From Azolla caroliniana (taxonomy: Eukaryota > Polypodiophyta): 64,000 nt of DNA. Shown in pieces: positions 44,457-55,619 of the stretch (position 1 is the first letter of the stretch; every line of letters starts with the position of its first letter). The notes beneath the pieces were generated by a model. The model was given only the letters and a program-made list of their open reading frames with translations, had not been told where the DNA came from and did no database searches. The translations under genes and the position numbers were made by a program. The stretch spans positions 6,696,001-6,760,000 of the forward strand of contig JBHGNT010000015.1 of NCBI GenBank assembly GCA_043228905.1, read 5' to 3'.

Positions 44457-45002
44457 TGTTGGGAATTCAGTCCCTCCAAATGAGAGCCGGATGACCCGGA
44501 TCCAGAAGTGTTCCGAATGAGACCCGAAAACCAGATTGAGTGAATCCGGATGGATCCGGTTTGCACCGGATCCAAGGACATATATTGTAAATATGTTAGA
44601 GTAAGCCCATTGAGGCTATATTTGTAAATAGCGTAAAAGTCATATAAGTATAAATATTACTTAGGGCAATCACTTTATAGGAGTGGTAGAGAGACCGAGC
44701 GAGTAGCTGCGAGCACTTTCTATTGTAACCGCCACCATCTGGCGAAGATTGCGAGCACGAGGTCGTTGCCTCTGTGTTTTTCCACTTTGTATTTTCCTCT
44801 CATATTATGACAGTTTGGAGACTGTGGGCTCCCGTGGTTTTTCCCGATTAGGGTATTCCACTTAAACATCCTATGTTCTCTATCGTTGTTTTGTGTATAT
44901 GCATCCATCATACCTATTTTCCCATTTCTGTGTTTTGGTTCTTTATAGAATGATTTGAGACTTGGTTGTGGCCGAGCAATACTTCTGCGCTAGTTCTTGA
45001 CA
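44457..45002 (+). repeat. Tork-type copia 3' LTR (short subfamily)
   Basis: Starts TGTTGGGAATTCAGTCCCTCC and ends GTTCTTGACA. It has the promoter block near 44650, the gtggtttttcccgattaggg block and ggttgtggccgagc near the end, but only a short degenerate GC-rich region in place of the minisatellite. Confidence 0.85.
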
Positions 45003-47000
45003 ATATTCTCCAACATGCTAGTGTGTCAGCTAGGATAATGAAATGGGCTCTCCAATTAGTTGAATATGATTTTGAGGTTAAGCTTGAGTCTACCATGCGT
45101 GCGGAGTTGGCGGATTTTCTCACTTTTAGAGAAAACCTTCGTGAGGACGAATTGATAAAGATAAGAGAAGCTCTTCCTGAACCAAATATGGAGGATGCTT
45201 TTACTTTATTCTTTGATAGAGCTTTTCATAAGGCAACACGTTCGGCGGTTGGAGGCCTCGTTATTAGAGACCCTAATGGAGAGACCATGCACACAGAGGG
45301 TATTCTCCTATCCAATGCCAATACCAACAATGAAGCAGAGTAAGTCACTTTGTGCTATGGCCTTCGAATTTGTAAGACAAGAGATATTAGAAGATTGATC
45401 GTAAAAGGTGATTCTCTTTTGGTTATCAAACAAATTCAAGGAGCGTGGAAATGTCAAAGTGATGGTTTGTGTGCGTTTTTTAAGGAGGCACTAACTTTAA
45501 TTAAGTGTTTCCATAAAGTTCAACTAAAACATGTAAGTCGTTTGGACAATAAAGAGTCTGATGCACTTGCTCAAGATCAATTAAAGAAAATGAAACTTGA
45601 GACAATATGTGTTTTGGAAGAGTGTAAAGATGCGACATCTCTTATGGAGGTATGTGAGTTTCTTAATGGTGGTGATTTTCCTAAAGGTTTAAATCCTACA
45701 GAAAGAAAACGATCGATGGTGAGAGCATCCCAATATGTGATGGTGGATAAGGACTTATATCATAAAGGCAAAGATGGTGTTTTACGATGAGTGCCTATTG
45801 AGGAAATTGTGGAGATCTTACAAAAAATGCATGAGGAGGCTTGTGGAGTGCATTTTTCTCATGATATCATGTTGAGAAAAAATTTATTAACAAGATTTAC
45901 ATGGCCTTCTATCCACAAAGATATACATGAATGGTGCAAGTCGTGTGATGTTTGTCAAAAGGCAAGAAGAAAACATCTTCAAGCAGGCCCTTTGCATCCT
46001 ATTGTGGTTTTTGATCCCTTTGAAAAATGGGAAATTGATGCGATGGGTTCCCTTCCAAGAACCCAAAGTGGTAAAGAATTCATATTGGTAGCTATTGATT
46101 ACATGACTAAGTGGGTTGAAGCAACAACGACATCCTCAATTAAAGCAAAGGATGTGGCCCAATTCATCTACCGTAATATTTGTACGATATTCAGTGTATT
46201 GCTAGAGGTTGTATCTAATCACGGTCCAAGTTTTCGTGGTGAAGTGTTGGCTTGCTTATTTGAAAGGTTAAAGATTAAACATAGGTATTCTACTCCTTAT
46301 TATCCTCAACCTAATGGAGCAGTCGAAAAGGTAAATGGTATTTTGGTTAAAAATCTTCAAAAACTTGTAACAAATAGAATAAGAACATGGGATGAGTTCC
46401 TTGATGATGCTCTATGGGCCTATCCGTATATCATATAAGACATCCACTGGTTTTACACCTTTCTTCTTAGTATATGGACAAGAAGCTTTATTTCCGATCG
46501 AACTTCAAGTTAGAAGCAATAGACTCTTAAGAGCATCTCTACGTGATGAGGAATGCTTCATGATGGATAGGTTGTCACAAAACCATATTCTACAATATTC
46601 AAGGGAGGAAGCAGTAGAGCATTATATACAATAGGATCTCTTGTCCTTCACTATGAAAATCGTCAAGAAGTATTATGAAAATGAAGGAGGAAGAAGTATT
46701 ATGATAAAAGGTCAAGAAAAGATACTTTTTCAAAAGGATCTCTTGTCCTTCACTATGAAAATCGTTTTCACAATATAAAAGGATAAAAGATGATAAATCA
46801 TGGGGAAGGACCTTTTGTGATGCACATTTGCTTTGACAATGGAAGTTATCAACTCAAGCACATGAATGGGACTCTTCATGAACTACGTGTAAATGGATGG
46901 CGCCTAAAGAAGTACGTGAATTGGGGACCTACCTACATTTTTATAATGGATAAGGATATTCAAGAAAACCATCATTAGGAACAAGAAGTGAATTTGTCCC
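45003..47000 (+). pseudogene. Tat-type Ty3 pol 3' part: second RNase H and integrase
   Basis: The plus strand opens at the LTR edge with the end of the retroviral-type RNase H (MKWALQLVEYDFEVKLEST). A second RNase H follows with VGGLVIRDPNGETMHTEG, NANTNNEAE and VKGDSLLVIKQIQG, ending LKHVSRLDNKESDALA. That extra RNase H is typical of the Tat/Ogre lineage. Integrase follows: HEEACGVHFSHD, CKSCDVCQKARRKH, FEKWEIDAMGSLPR, FILVAIDYMTKWVEA, NHGPSFRG, and NGAVEKVNGIL. The tail reads YKTSTGFTPFFLVYGQEALF and FDNGSYQLKHMNGTL. Stops occur at 45341, 45788 and 46436 (frameshift), and a short repeat (aggatctcttgtccttcac, 46632 and 46736) disrupts the C-terminus. The 5' part is cut off by the Tork LTR. 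Confidence 0.88.
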
Positions 47001-47970
47001 CAAGCATATTCCCCAACTAATTCATGATCTTCCTTTATTTGGCAATAAGGAAGATTATAATATCATTACCATGTTTTAAATTTTTGTAGGAGTGTGAGTT
47101 TTTTTTCCCACCGCTCAACAGGGTTTTTTTCCCACAATAATTTGTTACATTTTTAGTATTTATACTAATTTGTCTATAGCCTACCATAAGGCGAAGGAGT
47201 TTTTTCATTTTCATTTTTTTAGGCTCACCATAAATGGTTCATTCAACAAGCAAGCACGGGGGCTAAATGTGAAGTCAATATCTGCTCGTAAGAAAAGACG
47301 ATGGCAAATACATCGGATGCAAAGGTGTATAAGAATAAAGGACAATATGAAAATTTCAAGAGTTAAAAGACGAATGAAATTGAAGGGATAGGAAGTTACA
47401 GGCGTTTTCCAAAAGTAGAAAAAGCACGAAAAAAGAACAAAGAAAAAAACGCATAAAAAAGGTAGAAAAAGCTCATAACTTCTTCATCTCATATCCAAAT
47501 TTCAAAAGAAAAGATTTGTAAGAAAGCTGACAAAGAGATCTTGCTTTCTTGTATGACAAATTTGGATCACAAACCAGAAATAATGATATGAAAAACACAA
47601 CACACAAACTCGAGGATATGTAGAAAGAAAAGAAAAGAAAAAAGCAAGAATAACGCAACTAAAAACCTATAAATACGAGGGTATGAATTGGGAGACAAGG
47701 GGAGGAATAGAATATCTACAAGAAGAAAGTGATGAAGAATAAGAAGATTAGAAGAAGTGAGAAGAAGATTAGTTGAAGAAAGAGAGAAGAAGGAAAGGCT
47801 ATTTTGCTTATTACTATATTGAAGTAGTTATTTGGGGTTGTTACTTTTGGAGTCTAAGAGGATTGTATTGTTTTCCTAATAGTATATTGAAGTATTATTT
47901 TCTTTTCCTCTTCACGTCTCTATCTTTTTTCTTTCTCTCATCATCACATTGCATCAAGATCTTGTTGCAA
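47001..47970 (+). other. Non-coding 3' region of the Tat-type element and purine-rich DNA
   Basis: Begins with T-runs around cccaccgctcaacagggttttttttccc, as seen downstream of pol in Tat-type elements. It continues into A/G-rich sequence (47390-47810) with small open pieces (for example 47170-47391, basic) that I cannot assign. No LTR boundary could be fixed because no partner is in the window. Confidence 0.45.
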
Positions 47971-48195
47971 GAGAGATTCAACGAGAACTCGATGCAGTGC
48001 ATCGAGTTCTCGTTGAATCTCTCCTTCAACCAGATCTCGGTACAGTGCATCGAGTTCTCCCTCGTTCAACGAGAACTCGATGCACTGCATCAAGTTCTCA
48101 TTGAATCTCTCATTCAACGAGATCTCGATGCAGTGGATCGAGTTCTCCCTCGTTCAATAGGAACTCGATGCACTGCATCGAGTTCTCAGTACAAA
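47971..48195. repeat. Cluster of tandem inverted repeats, including a 53-bp perfect palindrome
   Basis: 47971-48023 is a perfect palindrome with 26-bp arms around one central base (arm core: ttcaacgagaactcgatgca). Four further units of the same arm pair, imperfect, follow to about 48190, alternating cgagaactcgatgca and tgcatcgagttctcg. Each unit can fold as a ~45-bp hairpin. Both strands are partly open, but the pattern is structural and not that of a protein family I know. Confidence 0.9.
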
Positions 48196-48540
48196 AAATG
48201 AACAAAAATAAAATGGAATCTTTTGGGAATCTTTAGAAAATCTTAAAAAATAGTTAAAAGAAGATACAGGTCTGGCAATTTTCTTTCCCTTGTTCATGTT
48301 GCTAATGTCGACTCGAGTTGACCGGGGAGGTGAATATGGAAGGTTTGGGATACTCTGTGCTCCTGTGCTCTTTTACTTCTTGAATGTGATAATGACAATG
48401 AGAAGAGGTCTTTCTTTTATATAACTTTTTTTAATAATTGTTTTCTTTTATATTTAATAAATTTGTTTTAAACTTGACTTATTATAGAAGAAAATTTGAC
48501 CTATTTTTGACTCAGTTTAGCTTAGTTAGCCTTAGTCGAG

Positions 48541-51290
48541 ATGTCCTCAACCTTGAGTAAAAAATCTCTTTTCTCCATTGAGCCTTTTAAATTATCTGAT
48601 AACTCCTTATTCTCTATTGAGGAATATAACCATATAAATAATAAATGGTGCCATGTAGAGTTCAACGATGATGTTGGGCAAAGTTTGAATTCACTTTTTT
48701 TTATCAAGCCTTTTAACTTAGGTAGACTACGAAATAGTAAAGTAGTTACAAATCACATTGAGGATTCTTGTTTATGTAATGTTGACGAGGATTGTGTCAA
48801 TAAGCCTCTAAAGTTTTGAAGAGTTCCTTGACAAGTGAGTGTTAAAAGATATAATTTTTTGTGTTCGCATCGCCAAATTGCATTTGATATATGCAAGCCA
48901 TGTTGTTGGAATCATTGTCTTTCAAAGTTTGAAAAGACAAACATGAGGGGGTTGCGACAGAATTATTTGTCACTTAATGATGACGAACAAGATACTTTCT
49001 TGATTTCACATATGTAACTTGTTAAGGACCATACAACAGTCTTAAGTTCTCTACATGTGGAATATTACCTTTCACTTAGTATGAAGAGTTGTTGAGTAGG
49101 TTTCAAGATTGCTTATAGCATTGGTAACATGAGGCTCCAGAGAATCCAACATCGATTAGTAAAGGGCTCGTGGGTACCTTTCAACAATCCACAATCTGCA
49201 TGTAGGGGTCTGATTGGACGACATGCTGTTAGATGGATCGAGATATATTTCTCGAAGCAATGTGATGTTATGCCCACCACTGGAAGATTACATTTGTCAG
49301 ATAGCTTCACTCGTCGTGAGGTATACCAAGTGTATAAGGATGACATGTTATTAGAAAGTGTACCTTACATACAATATCAACATTTTAATCGATTATGGCG
49401 ATCAAAGTTTAAGAACGTGGACATACCGCGCAAGGTCTGGATGAGTGTTTGCTCTGTATGTGCAAGTTTAAAAAGCATGGAAAAGAGTGGGACAACAGAT
49501 GAGGAAATAAACAATTATAAGAATTTATTAAAAGAACATCAAGAAAGTCAAGTGTTGGAAAGATCTAAAGCTATGCACCATCGTCAAAAATCACCTCAAT
49601 CATCGGAAAGTTACATGTGCTTGATTACAGATGGGATGGATATGAAGAAAACTTGTTTGCCATGCTTTTGAAAGTTGCCCAAGGATATTGGAGATGAATG
49701 CCTAGTGCAGATGCACTTAGTATGTTGTCTTCTATATATTGTCGGACAATAAGGGCTCAAGTGTTCCTAACTTATCCAAATATCCACAACGAGCCTAATC
49801 TTACAATACAATGATGCAAAGAGTTTTGCAGACTTGGCAAGGTTTACTCCCGTCAGTACTATACGTGCAACTAGACAACATGGAGAGAGAAAACAACAAC
49901 TCGACTGTGTTTGGTTATTTAAGCATGTTAGTAGACAGGGGAATTTTCAAAAAAAATTACGGTCAACTTCTTACTACTTGGTCACACACATGATCACATA
50001 GATCAAATGTTTAATAGGTCCTCCAAAAAATTAGCGAGATGTGATGCTTTCACACTTCCTATGTTGTCAAAGTTTATCACTTAAGCTTATACCCCAAATC
50101 CAAATGTACAACATTTAGATGAAGTTTATGATTTTAAATGTTTCTGTGTGGATGGTGATGAGACTCGATGTAGGGTTCTTGCTAAGCTTAGTAATATAAG
50201 TTTTAACCACATCTTCCTCATCCAAAAAAGCATGGTCGGTCACAACCAGACGATGTTGTATGCCAAGCAATACTCATCTACTTCGCAATGGTAGCCAGAA
50301 GACGGATGTAGGCTCTTATTCCATTTCCCCAGATGCAATAATCTATGGTGCAGAACAAATGCCCTATGACGACCACAAAAGACTGGCTACTAGTAGTTCA
50401 ATTGAACCGCAAAAGATATATTGGATGTGGTGCCTTGAGGGAAAACACAAAAATATTGAGAGAACCAAAAAGTACGTTGGTGATCAGGATCTGGAATAGT
50501 GGGATAACTTCTTTAATCATCAACGCGCGATATTAGATAACTACTTTGCGGGAGTATGGCCACTACAAAATCAATTCCAATGGAATATTGGTGGCCCATC
50601 AATGGCGAGCACGACTCATTTACAACCACTGGATAATCTTGAATTGAATAATCTAGTTCGTCCACGACAAAGAGATATTTACGTGGGACCAAGATTATCG
50701 CATGATGCTGAGGCGAGATGGCAGGGCAATCTACACGAGCTGCAAGTTGGTATGCTTGTTGCAACATTAACTAGGGGTGATAAGTTCGGCCATCCCTTTT
50801 AGATTGCTAAAATCATTGAAATTATTAAGGATGATGGAGGCAATCAAGTTCAATCCATTGTGGTTCATTGGTATCATACCTCTTCCAAAGATGCATTTAC
50901 TAGGAAGTACTCATTAGAGATGGTTACGGATGTCAAAGGCACAAGCAGAAAGCAAAGAAGAAGAACCTACCAAGCACGTCTACTCTAGCACTTGATAATG
51001 TTGACATACTCTTGTATGACTTCTCCTTGATCAAAACAGGCCATCTAAGACAGACTATAATCAAGATAATAAAAGAGAAAATCCCAGATGTGCTTGTTGA
51101 TGCAACACAGAGACGAACAAGGAGTACGTCTCATAGTCAATGGTGACGTTGGATTGCAATTGGATGAAGACAATGCATTGGTTGCTAGTGATGATGAGGA
51201 CGAGACCTCACAAAGCTCTTCTAGTTCATCGGGTGGATTTGAAGGGGAAGGCGTATCTCTGGGAAGTGATGGATCTCACATATGAAATGT
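48541..51290 (+). pseudogene. DUF7869-type transposase-like protein gene, degenerate
   Basis: The plus strand can be followed mostly in one frame through many stops: CKPCCWNHCLSKFEKTNMRG, then MRLQRIQHRLVKG, RHAVRWIEIYFSKQCDVMP, and RLHLSDSFTRREVYQVYKDD. Next come QHFNRLWRSKFKNVDIPRK, CSVCASLKS, SYMCLITDGMDMKKTCLP, VLYVQLDNMERENNN (shifted frame, 49811-49993), THDHIDQMFNRSSKKLA, and SNISFNHIFLIQKS. The end is WDNFFNHQRAILDNYFAGVWP. This order matches, from memory, a family of large transposase-like proteins in plants, algae and animals annotated with DUF7869. The spaced Asp residues (ITDGMD, VQLDN) and HTHDHID would suit an RNase H-fold enzyme. About ten stops and two or more frameshifts inactivate it. 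Start and end are approximate; the last 300 bp (51000-51290, Ser/Asp-rich) may or may not belong. Confidence 0.6.
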
Positions 51291-51564
51291 AAATATTGTA
51301 TGTTACATCAATATGGCGATTCACAAATATGTATAAATATAGGTGTTAGTCAATTTGTAGTTTTTGTACGGTCTCTTGTAAATTTGACGTGTCAATTATT
51401 GAGGCATTTTTTGAAAGCCCTAAATTTTTGGACATGGTATAAATCAATATATTTTTATTCAATTCCCAAAAACATTTACGCATGCAATGGTCCTTTTTGT
51501 GAAATGACCTACTTTGTGGCTTTTTTGGATGGACTGTTCTTAAATTGCAACATATTACCTATTT
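51291..51564. other. AT-rich spacer, nothing recognised
   Basis: Between the DUF7869-like gene and the minus-strand copia fragment. It has short open frames only and no repeats shared with the rest of the window. Confidence 0.5.
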
Positions 51565-52385
51565 CAAATGACCCAGTGTTTTCTACATTTCTTGAGCCGC
51601 GAGAAGTTGACATGGCCAAACCACTTGTGCTATAGGTTGATGTCCGACTCGACCTTTTTCCCTTTTGCAAACATCGTGGTTTCGACATCATTCGTTTCGA
51701 GGATGAACATCCTCCCTTCTCAGCACCCTTGTGCGATGACTTTGCCATCTTCTTCAATGAAACATCTAAGGTGTGTGAACCGAACGTGCATTCCCTGGTC
51801 GACAAATCTATCTGACCGACACCAGGTTCTTTGTAATTGTTGGGACGTGCAAAATGTTCATCCGCTCCCCTTTTTGTCTAATGTGGTTTAAGGGAACTTC
51901 ACTGATATATTCGATGGTATGTGGGGTGTGGGGTGTGGGGTGTTGTCACCGGTTTCGATGACCCCCGGTTGTTCCGGTTTCTCTAAATACGAGATCAACT
52001 CCTCGTGGCTCGTCATATGGTTTGACGCTCTGGAATCAATATACCATACCTCATTCGTATTCAAGATGCTTTTCTTCATCGAATTAGTCTTGTGCTTCAT
52101 CACAAAGGATGGGCCCGATCGATTTTTGGCTCCTCTTGAGCCTTCGGCAGAGTGCGATCTTTGATGCTTGTCGGCGTCACCCTTGCTCAATCCAGGTTTG
52201 TCCGAATTTGAGCGCTTCTTCTAGCACTCGCTCTCTCTATGGCCCTTTCGGCCACAATACCAGCATTCCATTTCATCCTTTGCTTGGTAGTTTTCGGCGC
52301 CGCTTGGAGTCCCCCTGTTTCTGGAGGGTCTGGAATTGTTGTTGGTCGGGAAGATGGCGAGTGCCTATGACTTGCTAGCGGTAAC
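51565..52385 (-). pseudogene. Copia gag knuckle, protease and pre-integrase fragment
   Basis: Minus strand, right to left: a knuckle readable as CWYCGRKGHRESEC near 52270, followed by SFVMKHKTNSMKK. The protease follows, EVWYIDSRASNHMTSHEE, where DSR replaces DSG, then ILHVPTITKNLVSV and RMFILET. A broken HKWFGHVNFSRL ends it at about 51570. At 52385 it is joined head to head with plus-strand RT. Confidence 0.8.
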
Positions 52386-52795
52386 CGCGGCAAAGTGGTG
52401 TCATTTACATTAGATGGATGTAAAGAACACGTTCCTACAATGTGAGCTTGAGGAGCAGGTGTACATGGTACAACCCCTCGGATTTCTATCCGAATTGAAC
52501 ACATCGGTAGTTTGCCGATTGAATAAGTCCGTTTACGTACTGAAGCAAGCCCCCGGAGCTTGGAATGCCAAAATTACACAACATCTACGTGAGATGGGGT
52601 TTGCACCGTCCAAGTCAGATTCTTCATTGTTCGTCCAACAACGTGAGAGTGGGTTGGTTAGCATTTTTCTATATGTTGATGATTTAGTCATCATCGGCAC
52701 TAACCTGGAAGAAATCGATCGCATAAAGTCGTTGCTAGAGGCATCGTTTGAGATGAAAGGTTTGGGGGACCTTCATTATTTCTATTGAGCGAGCA
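52386..52795 (+). pseudogene. Copia RT fragment (plus strand)
   Basis: The plus strand reads AVTAAKWCHLH, stop, then MDVKNTFLQCELEEQVYM, QPLGFLSELNTSVV, LKQAPGAWNAK, SKSDSSLFVQQ, FLYVDDLVIIGTNLEEID and GLGDLHYFY. 124 codons are open (52414-52785). The catalytic YVDD is intact. It is cut at 52795 by the LTR of copia D. Confidence 0.88.
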
Positions 52796-53220
52796 AGCTC
52801 AACCGGATTCAGATCGGCTGAATAAGCCTAAGCCGGATCGGCATCCGGAAGGATGAGCCGGATCAGTATCTAGATGGTATCCGAAACAACCGGCTAGATC
52901 GGGGAGCCGGATTCGAGCGGGAACCGGAAGCCTAGTAGTAGCCTGGACTACTAGGTAATCATTGTCTCGCAGTTAGTGTCAGTCACACGTGTGAGCATTG
53001 AAGTACCTGTCAGTACCTCTATCATTCCTTTATGGACTTGTATAAATAGTGTTGTTTAGCACGTTGTATGTATAGAATTTTAAAGTTAATTTTTGAATAT
53101 AGTTTTATGTTTTGCTCTCTATGTCTCCTCTATGTTTTAAGATTTTCCATTAAACCTTCATCTCATTTTCTATTGCTATCCGACTGAGCCGGTTCTGTCT
53201 TATGCTTCCGCACATTAACA
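52796..53220 (+). repeat. 5' LTR of copia element D
   Basis: Starts TGAGCGAGCAAGC and ends CGCACATTAACA. It is followed after six bases by TGGTATTAGAGTGCGAGG, a priming site (53227-53244). The first 200 bp is rich in ccggat motifs. No 3' partner remains, so the edges rest on the TG/CA rule and the priming site. Confidence 0.75.
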
Positions 53221-53320
53221 TTTACATGGTATTAGAGTGCGAGGGTTGAGAACCTCTATAGCCGACATTTGCTTCCGTAGACGAAGCCTAGAACCCGGTA
53301 ACAACAAATAGAGAGAAGAT

Positions 53321-55240
53321 ATGGAAAGAGGAATGGCGAGTTCACTTCCAACAGAGAAGCTCAACTGGAGCAACTATGCATCCTAGTCATATAAAATGCA
53401 CCAATACCTATTGGGGCATGGATATTGGAGCTTCATGGAAGGAACAAATGAAGTAGCACCGGAGCCATCACACAAAGACTTCCCGGTATGGGAGGAAGGA
53501 GCGAGTCGGGTACTGTACTGTCTTGCATCCGGTGTACATGATCAAATGCTCAGCTACATGAAGGATGCAAAGACACCGAAGGAGGCCTGGGAAAATCTAT
53601 GGAAGATCTTCGCCGCAAGTACCACAACTCATAAGTTGCAGCTCCGGCAAGAGCTAAACAACATCCGGCAAAGAGACATGTCAGTTACGGACTACACCAC
53701 CAAGACAAAGGAGATTTGCGACGCAGTCAGGTCCATCAACGTGACGGTGGACGAAGATGAGATGGTACAAATCTGCCTCGGTGGTCTAGCGAAAAGGTAC
53801 GGGCCAATCCGAACAGCGATCTGTACCCGGGAGAAACCACTGTCCTTCTTCGACTTGCAATCGATGCTGATGGTCGAAGAAAACCACGCAAGTGGGTCAA
53901 GGACCACTCAATCGGACGATCGGATGTTGTACACGAAGACAGATCGGCCCCATGGACGTGGTAGACATGGTCGATGAGGTGGGTGAGCACGCAATGGAGG
54001 CGGCTGACAAGAGCAGGACCGGAGGCACAGAGGTTGTGGTGACAGCAGTTCCGGACCGTCCACAAGCAGGGGGATTCAAAGCGGGCCCGGGAACCGGCAA
54101 GGAAAGGCCGACACGGAATGCTGGTATTGTGGCAAAAAGGGCCACAGAGAAAGCGAGTGTTGGAAGAAGCGCGCCGATTCGGACAAATCTGGATCCGGCA
54201 AAACTGGTCGGGAGAATCGGCAAAGCTCGCACTACGCAGAAGGATCGGCAGGATCCGGAACCGGGAAAACCGGTAAAGGGCCAGCCTTCGTGATGAATCA
54301 CAAGGCTAACTCGATGAAGAAGACTACTTCTAGATCGGAGGAAGTATGGTACATTGATTCCGGAGCATCCAACCACATGACGAGCCATGAAGACTGGTTC
54401 TCTTTTCTGGAGAAACTGAAAGAACCGGGGATAGTTGAAACTGGAGATGACACCCGTCACCCAATTGTGCATGTCGGAGAAGTCACTTTAAGCCATGTCG
54501 GACAAAAGGTGAAGCTGATGAACGTACTACACGTTCCGACTATCACAAAGAACCTGGTGTCAGTTGGGCAAATCGTCGACCAGGGGATGCAGGTGTGGTT
54601 TACGCAACTAGGGTGCTTCATCGAGGAAGAGGGTCAGATAATTGCGCAAGGGCACAGAAACGTGAGGATGTTCATCCTCAACGTTAATTATGTCGGCACC
54701 GCTATGTATGCGAAAGGGCAAAAGGTCGAATCGGACATTGACCTATGGCACAAGCGGATCGGCCGCGTCAATTAACGGAGGCTTCAAGACCTGCACTCGA
54801 AACAAGTCGTTTTCGGCTTGCCGAAATTTAGCAGCCAGAAGGTCGAAATTTATGAAGCCTGCCAACTCGGGAAGCAACACCGGCTTCCATTCCCCACGGA
54901 TTGAAACCGGAGCCATAACAAGCTCGATTTAATCCATTCGGATGTATGGGGACCGACAGAAAACGTTAGTCTTGACGGGAGTCGGTATTTCGTCTCCTTC
55001 ATCGACGACTACAGCCGGCACACGTGGATCTACCTCATCGAGAGGAAGAGTGAAGTCTTCAAGTGTTTCCGGAACCTTCAAATCTTGGTTGAACGGGAAA
55101 TGGAGAGGAAGATCAAGTTCCTGTAGTCGGATGGCGAGAAAGAATACTTTTCCGGCCAATTGAAGAATTATCTGCAGCAGAACGGAATTCGGAGAGAATT
55201 CAGTTGTAGGTACACACCAGAGCAAAACGGTAGCGGCAAA
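53321..55240 (+). pseudogene. Copia D gag-protease-integrase (5' half)
   Basis: ATG 53321 begins MERGMASSLPTEKLNWSNYAS and meets a TAG (TGG to TAG) before YKMHQYLLGHGYWSFMEG. Gag continues open for 193 codons (LRQELNNIRQRDMSVTDYT, DEMVQICLGGLAKRYGPIRT). After three TGA codons of CGA origin (from 53975) comes the knuckle CWYCGKKGHRESEC. The protease EVWYIDSGASNHMTSHED is intact and open for 161 codons (54290-54772). Integrase starts WHKRIGRVN and reads FVSFIDDYSRHTWIYLIERK and KFL*SDGEKEYFSGQL. It ends at YTPEQNG near 55232, where unrelated sequence begins. Confidence 0.88.
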
Positions 55241-55269
55241 ACAACACCGTTCTATGAAACATTGAAGGA

Positions 55270-55615
55270 AGGTTTGTGTGCATTGAAGGGGACTTGAACC
55301 TCTAACCACCAGGTTTGAAGCCAGGTACTCTATCCGATTTAGCTATCGGTGTTGCGTACTACTTTTACAACACGCTCCCCTTGTCTATCTTTGGTAGGCA
55401 ATTTGCTGGTTTTTGGAGCACCGCTTGTTTAGTAGGTGGATTTAGAGTGCCAAAGAAAAGAAGCGTAGTTTTCCGCTTCTTCTGCTAGCCGCAAGTCAGC
55501 CTCTGAGAGCTCATCCCGAGCTTGTCCACGTCAACGCTATAGATAACTTGTTCAGAAGCCAGCTTTTCTTTTCGGGCTGGTTCCCGTGGATGGTTCTCTA
55601 ACCTTCCACACACAG
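55270..55615 (-). other. Anomalous non-retrotransposon insert, possibly organelle-derived
   Basis: This 345-bp stretch is bounded by a copia integrase on the left and a Ty3 integrase on the right. It shares nothing with other repeats in the window, has a more even base composition and holds a tRNA-like sequence at one end. Transfer of mitochondrial or plastid DNA to the nucleus is a reasonable explanation, but I cannot name the source gene. Confidence 0.35.
55281..55352 (-). tRNA. tRNA-like sequence (pseudogene) with UCA anticodon loop
   Basis: On the minus strand 72 bases show TAGCTAAATCGGATAGAG (D-arm), CCTGG-CTTCAAA-CCTGG (anticodon arm, anticodon TCA) and GAGGTTCAAGTCCCC (T-arm with an intact B-box). 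The D- and anticodon stems have one mismatch or wobble each. The acceptor stem pairs at only about four of seven positions and no CCA follows. UCA would read UGA codons. It is most likely a decayed organellar or bacterial-type tRNA gene. Confidence 0.45.
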
Positions 55616-55619
55616 GAAT

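Noticed and set aside
45003-47000. Host gene for a ribonuclease H-like protein
   Set aside because: The RNase H reads directly into a Ty3 integrase with zinc finger and catalytic core, which is the Tat-type retrotransposon order.
52780-52800. RT fragment 52386-52795 as part of copia D
   Set aside because: It lies upstream of D's 5' LTR and is cut by it, so it belongs to an older element.
55281-55352. Functional nuclear selenocysteine tRNA
   Set aside because: Land plants are not expected to have one, no long variable arm is present and the acceptor stem does not pair. Called a tRNA-like pseudogene instead.
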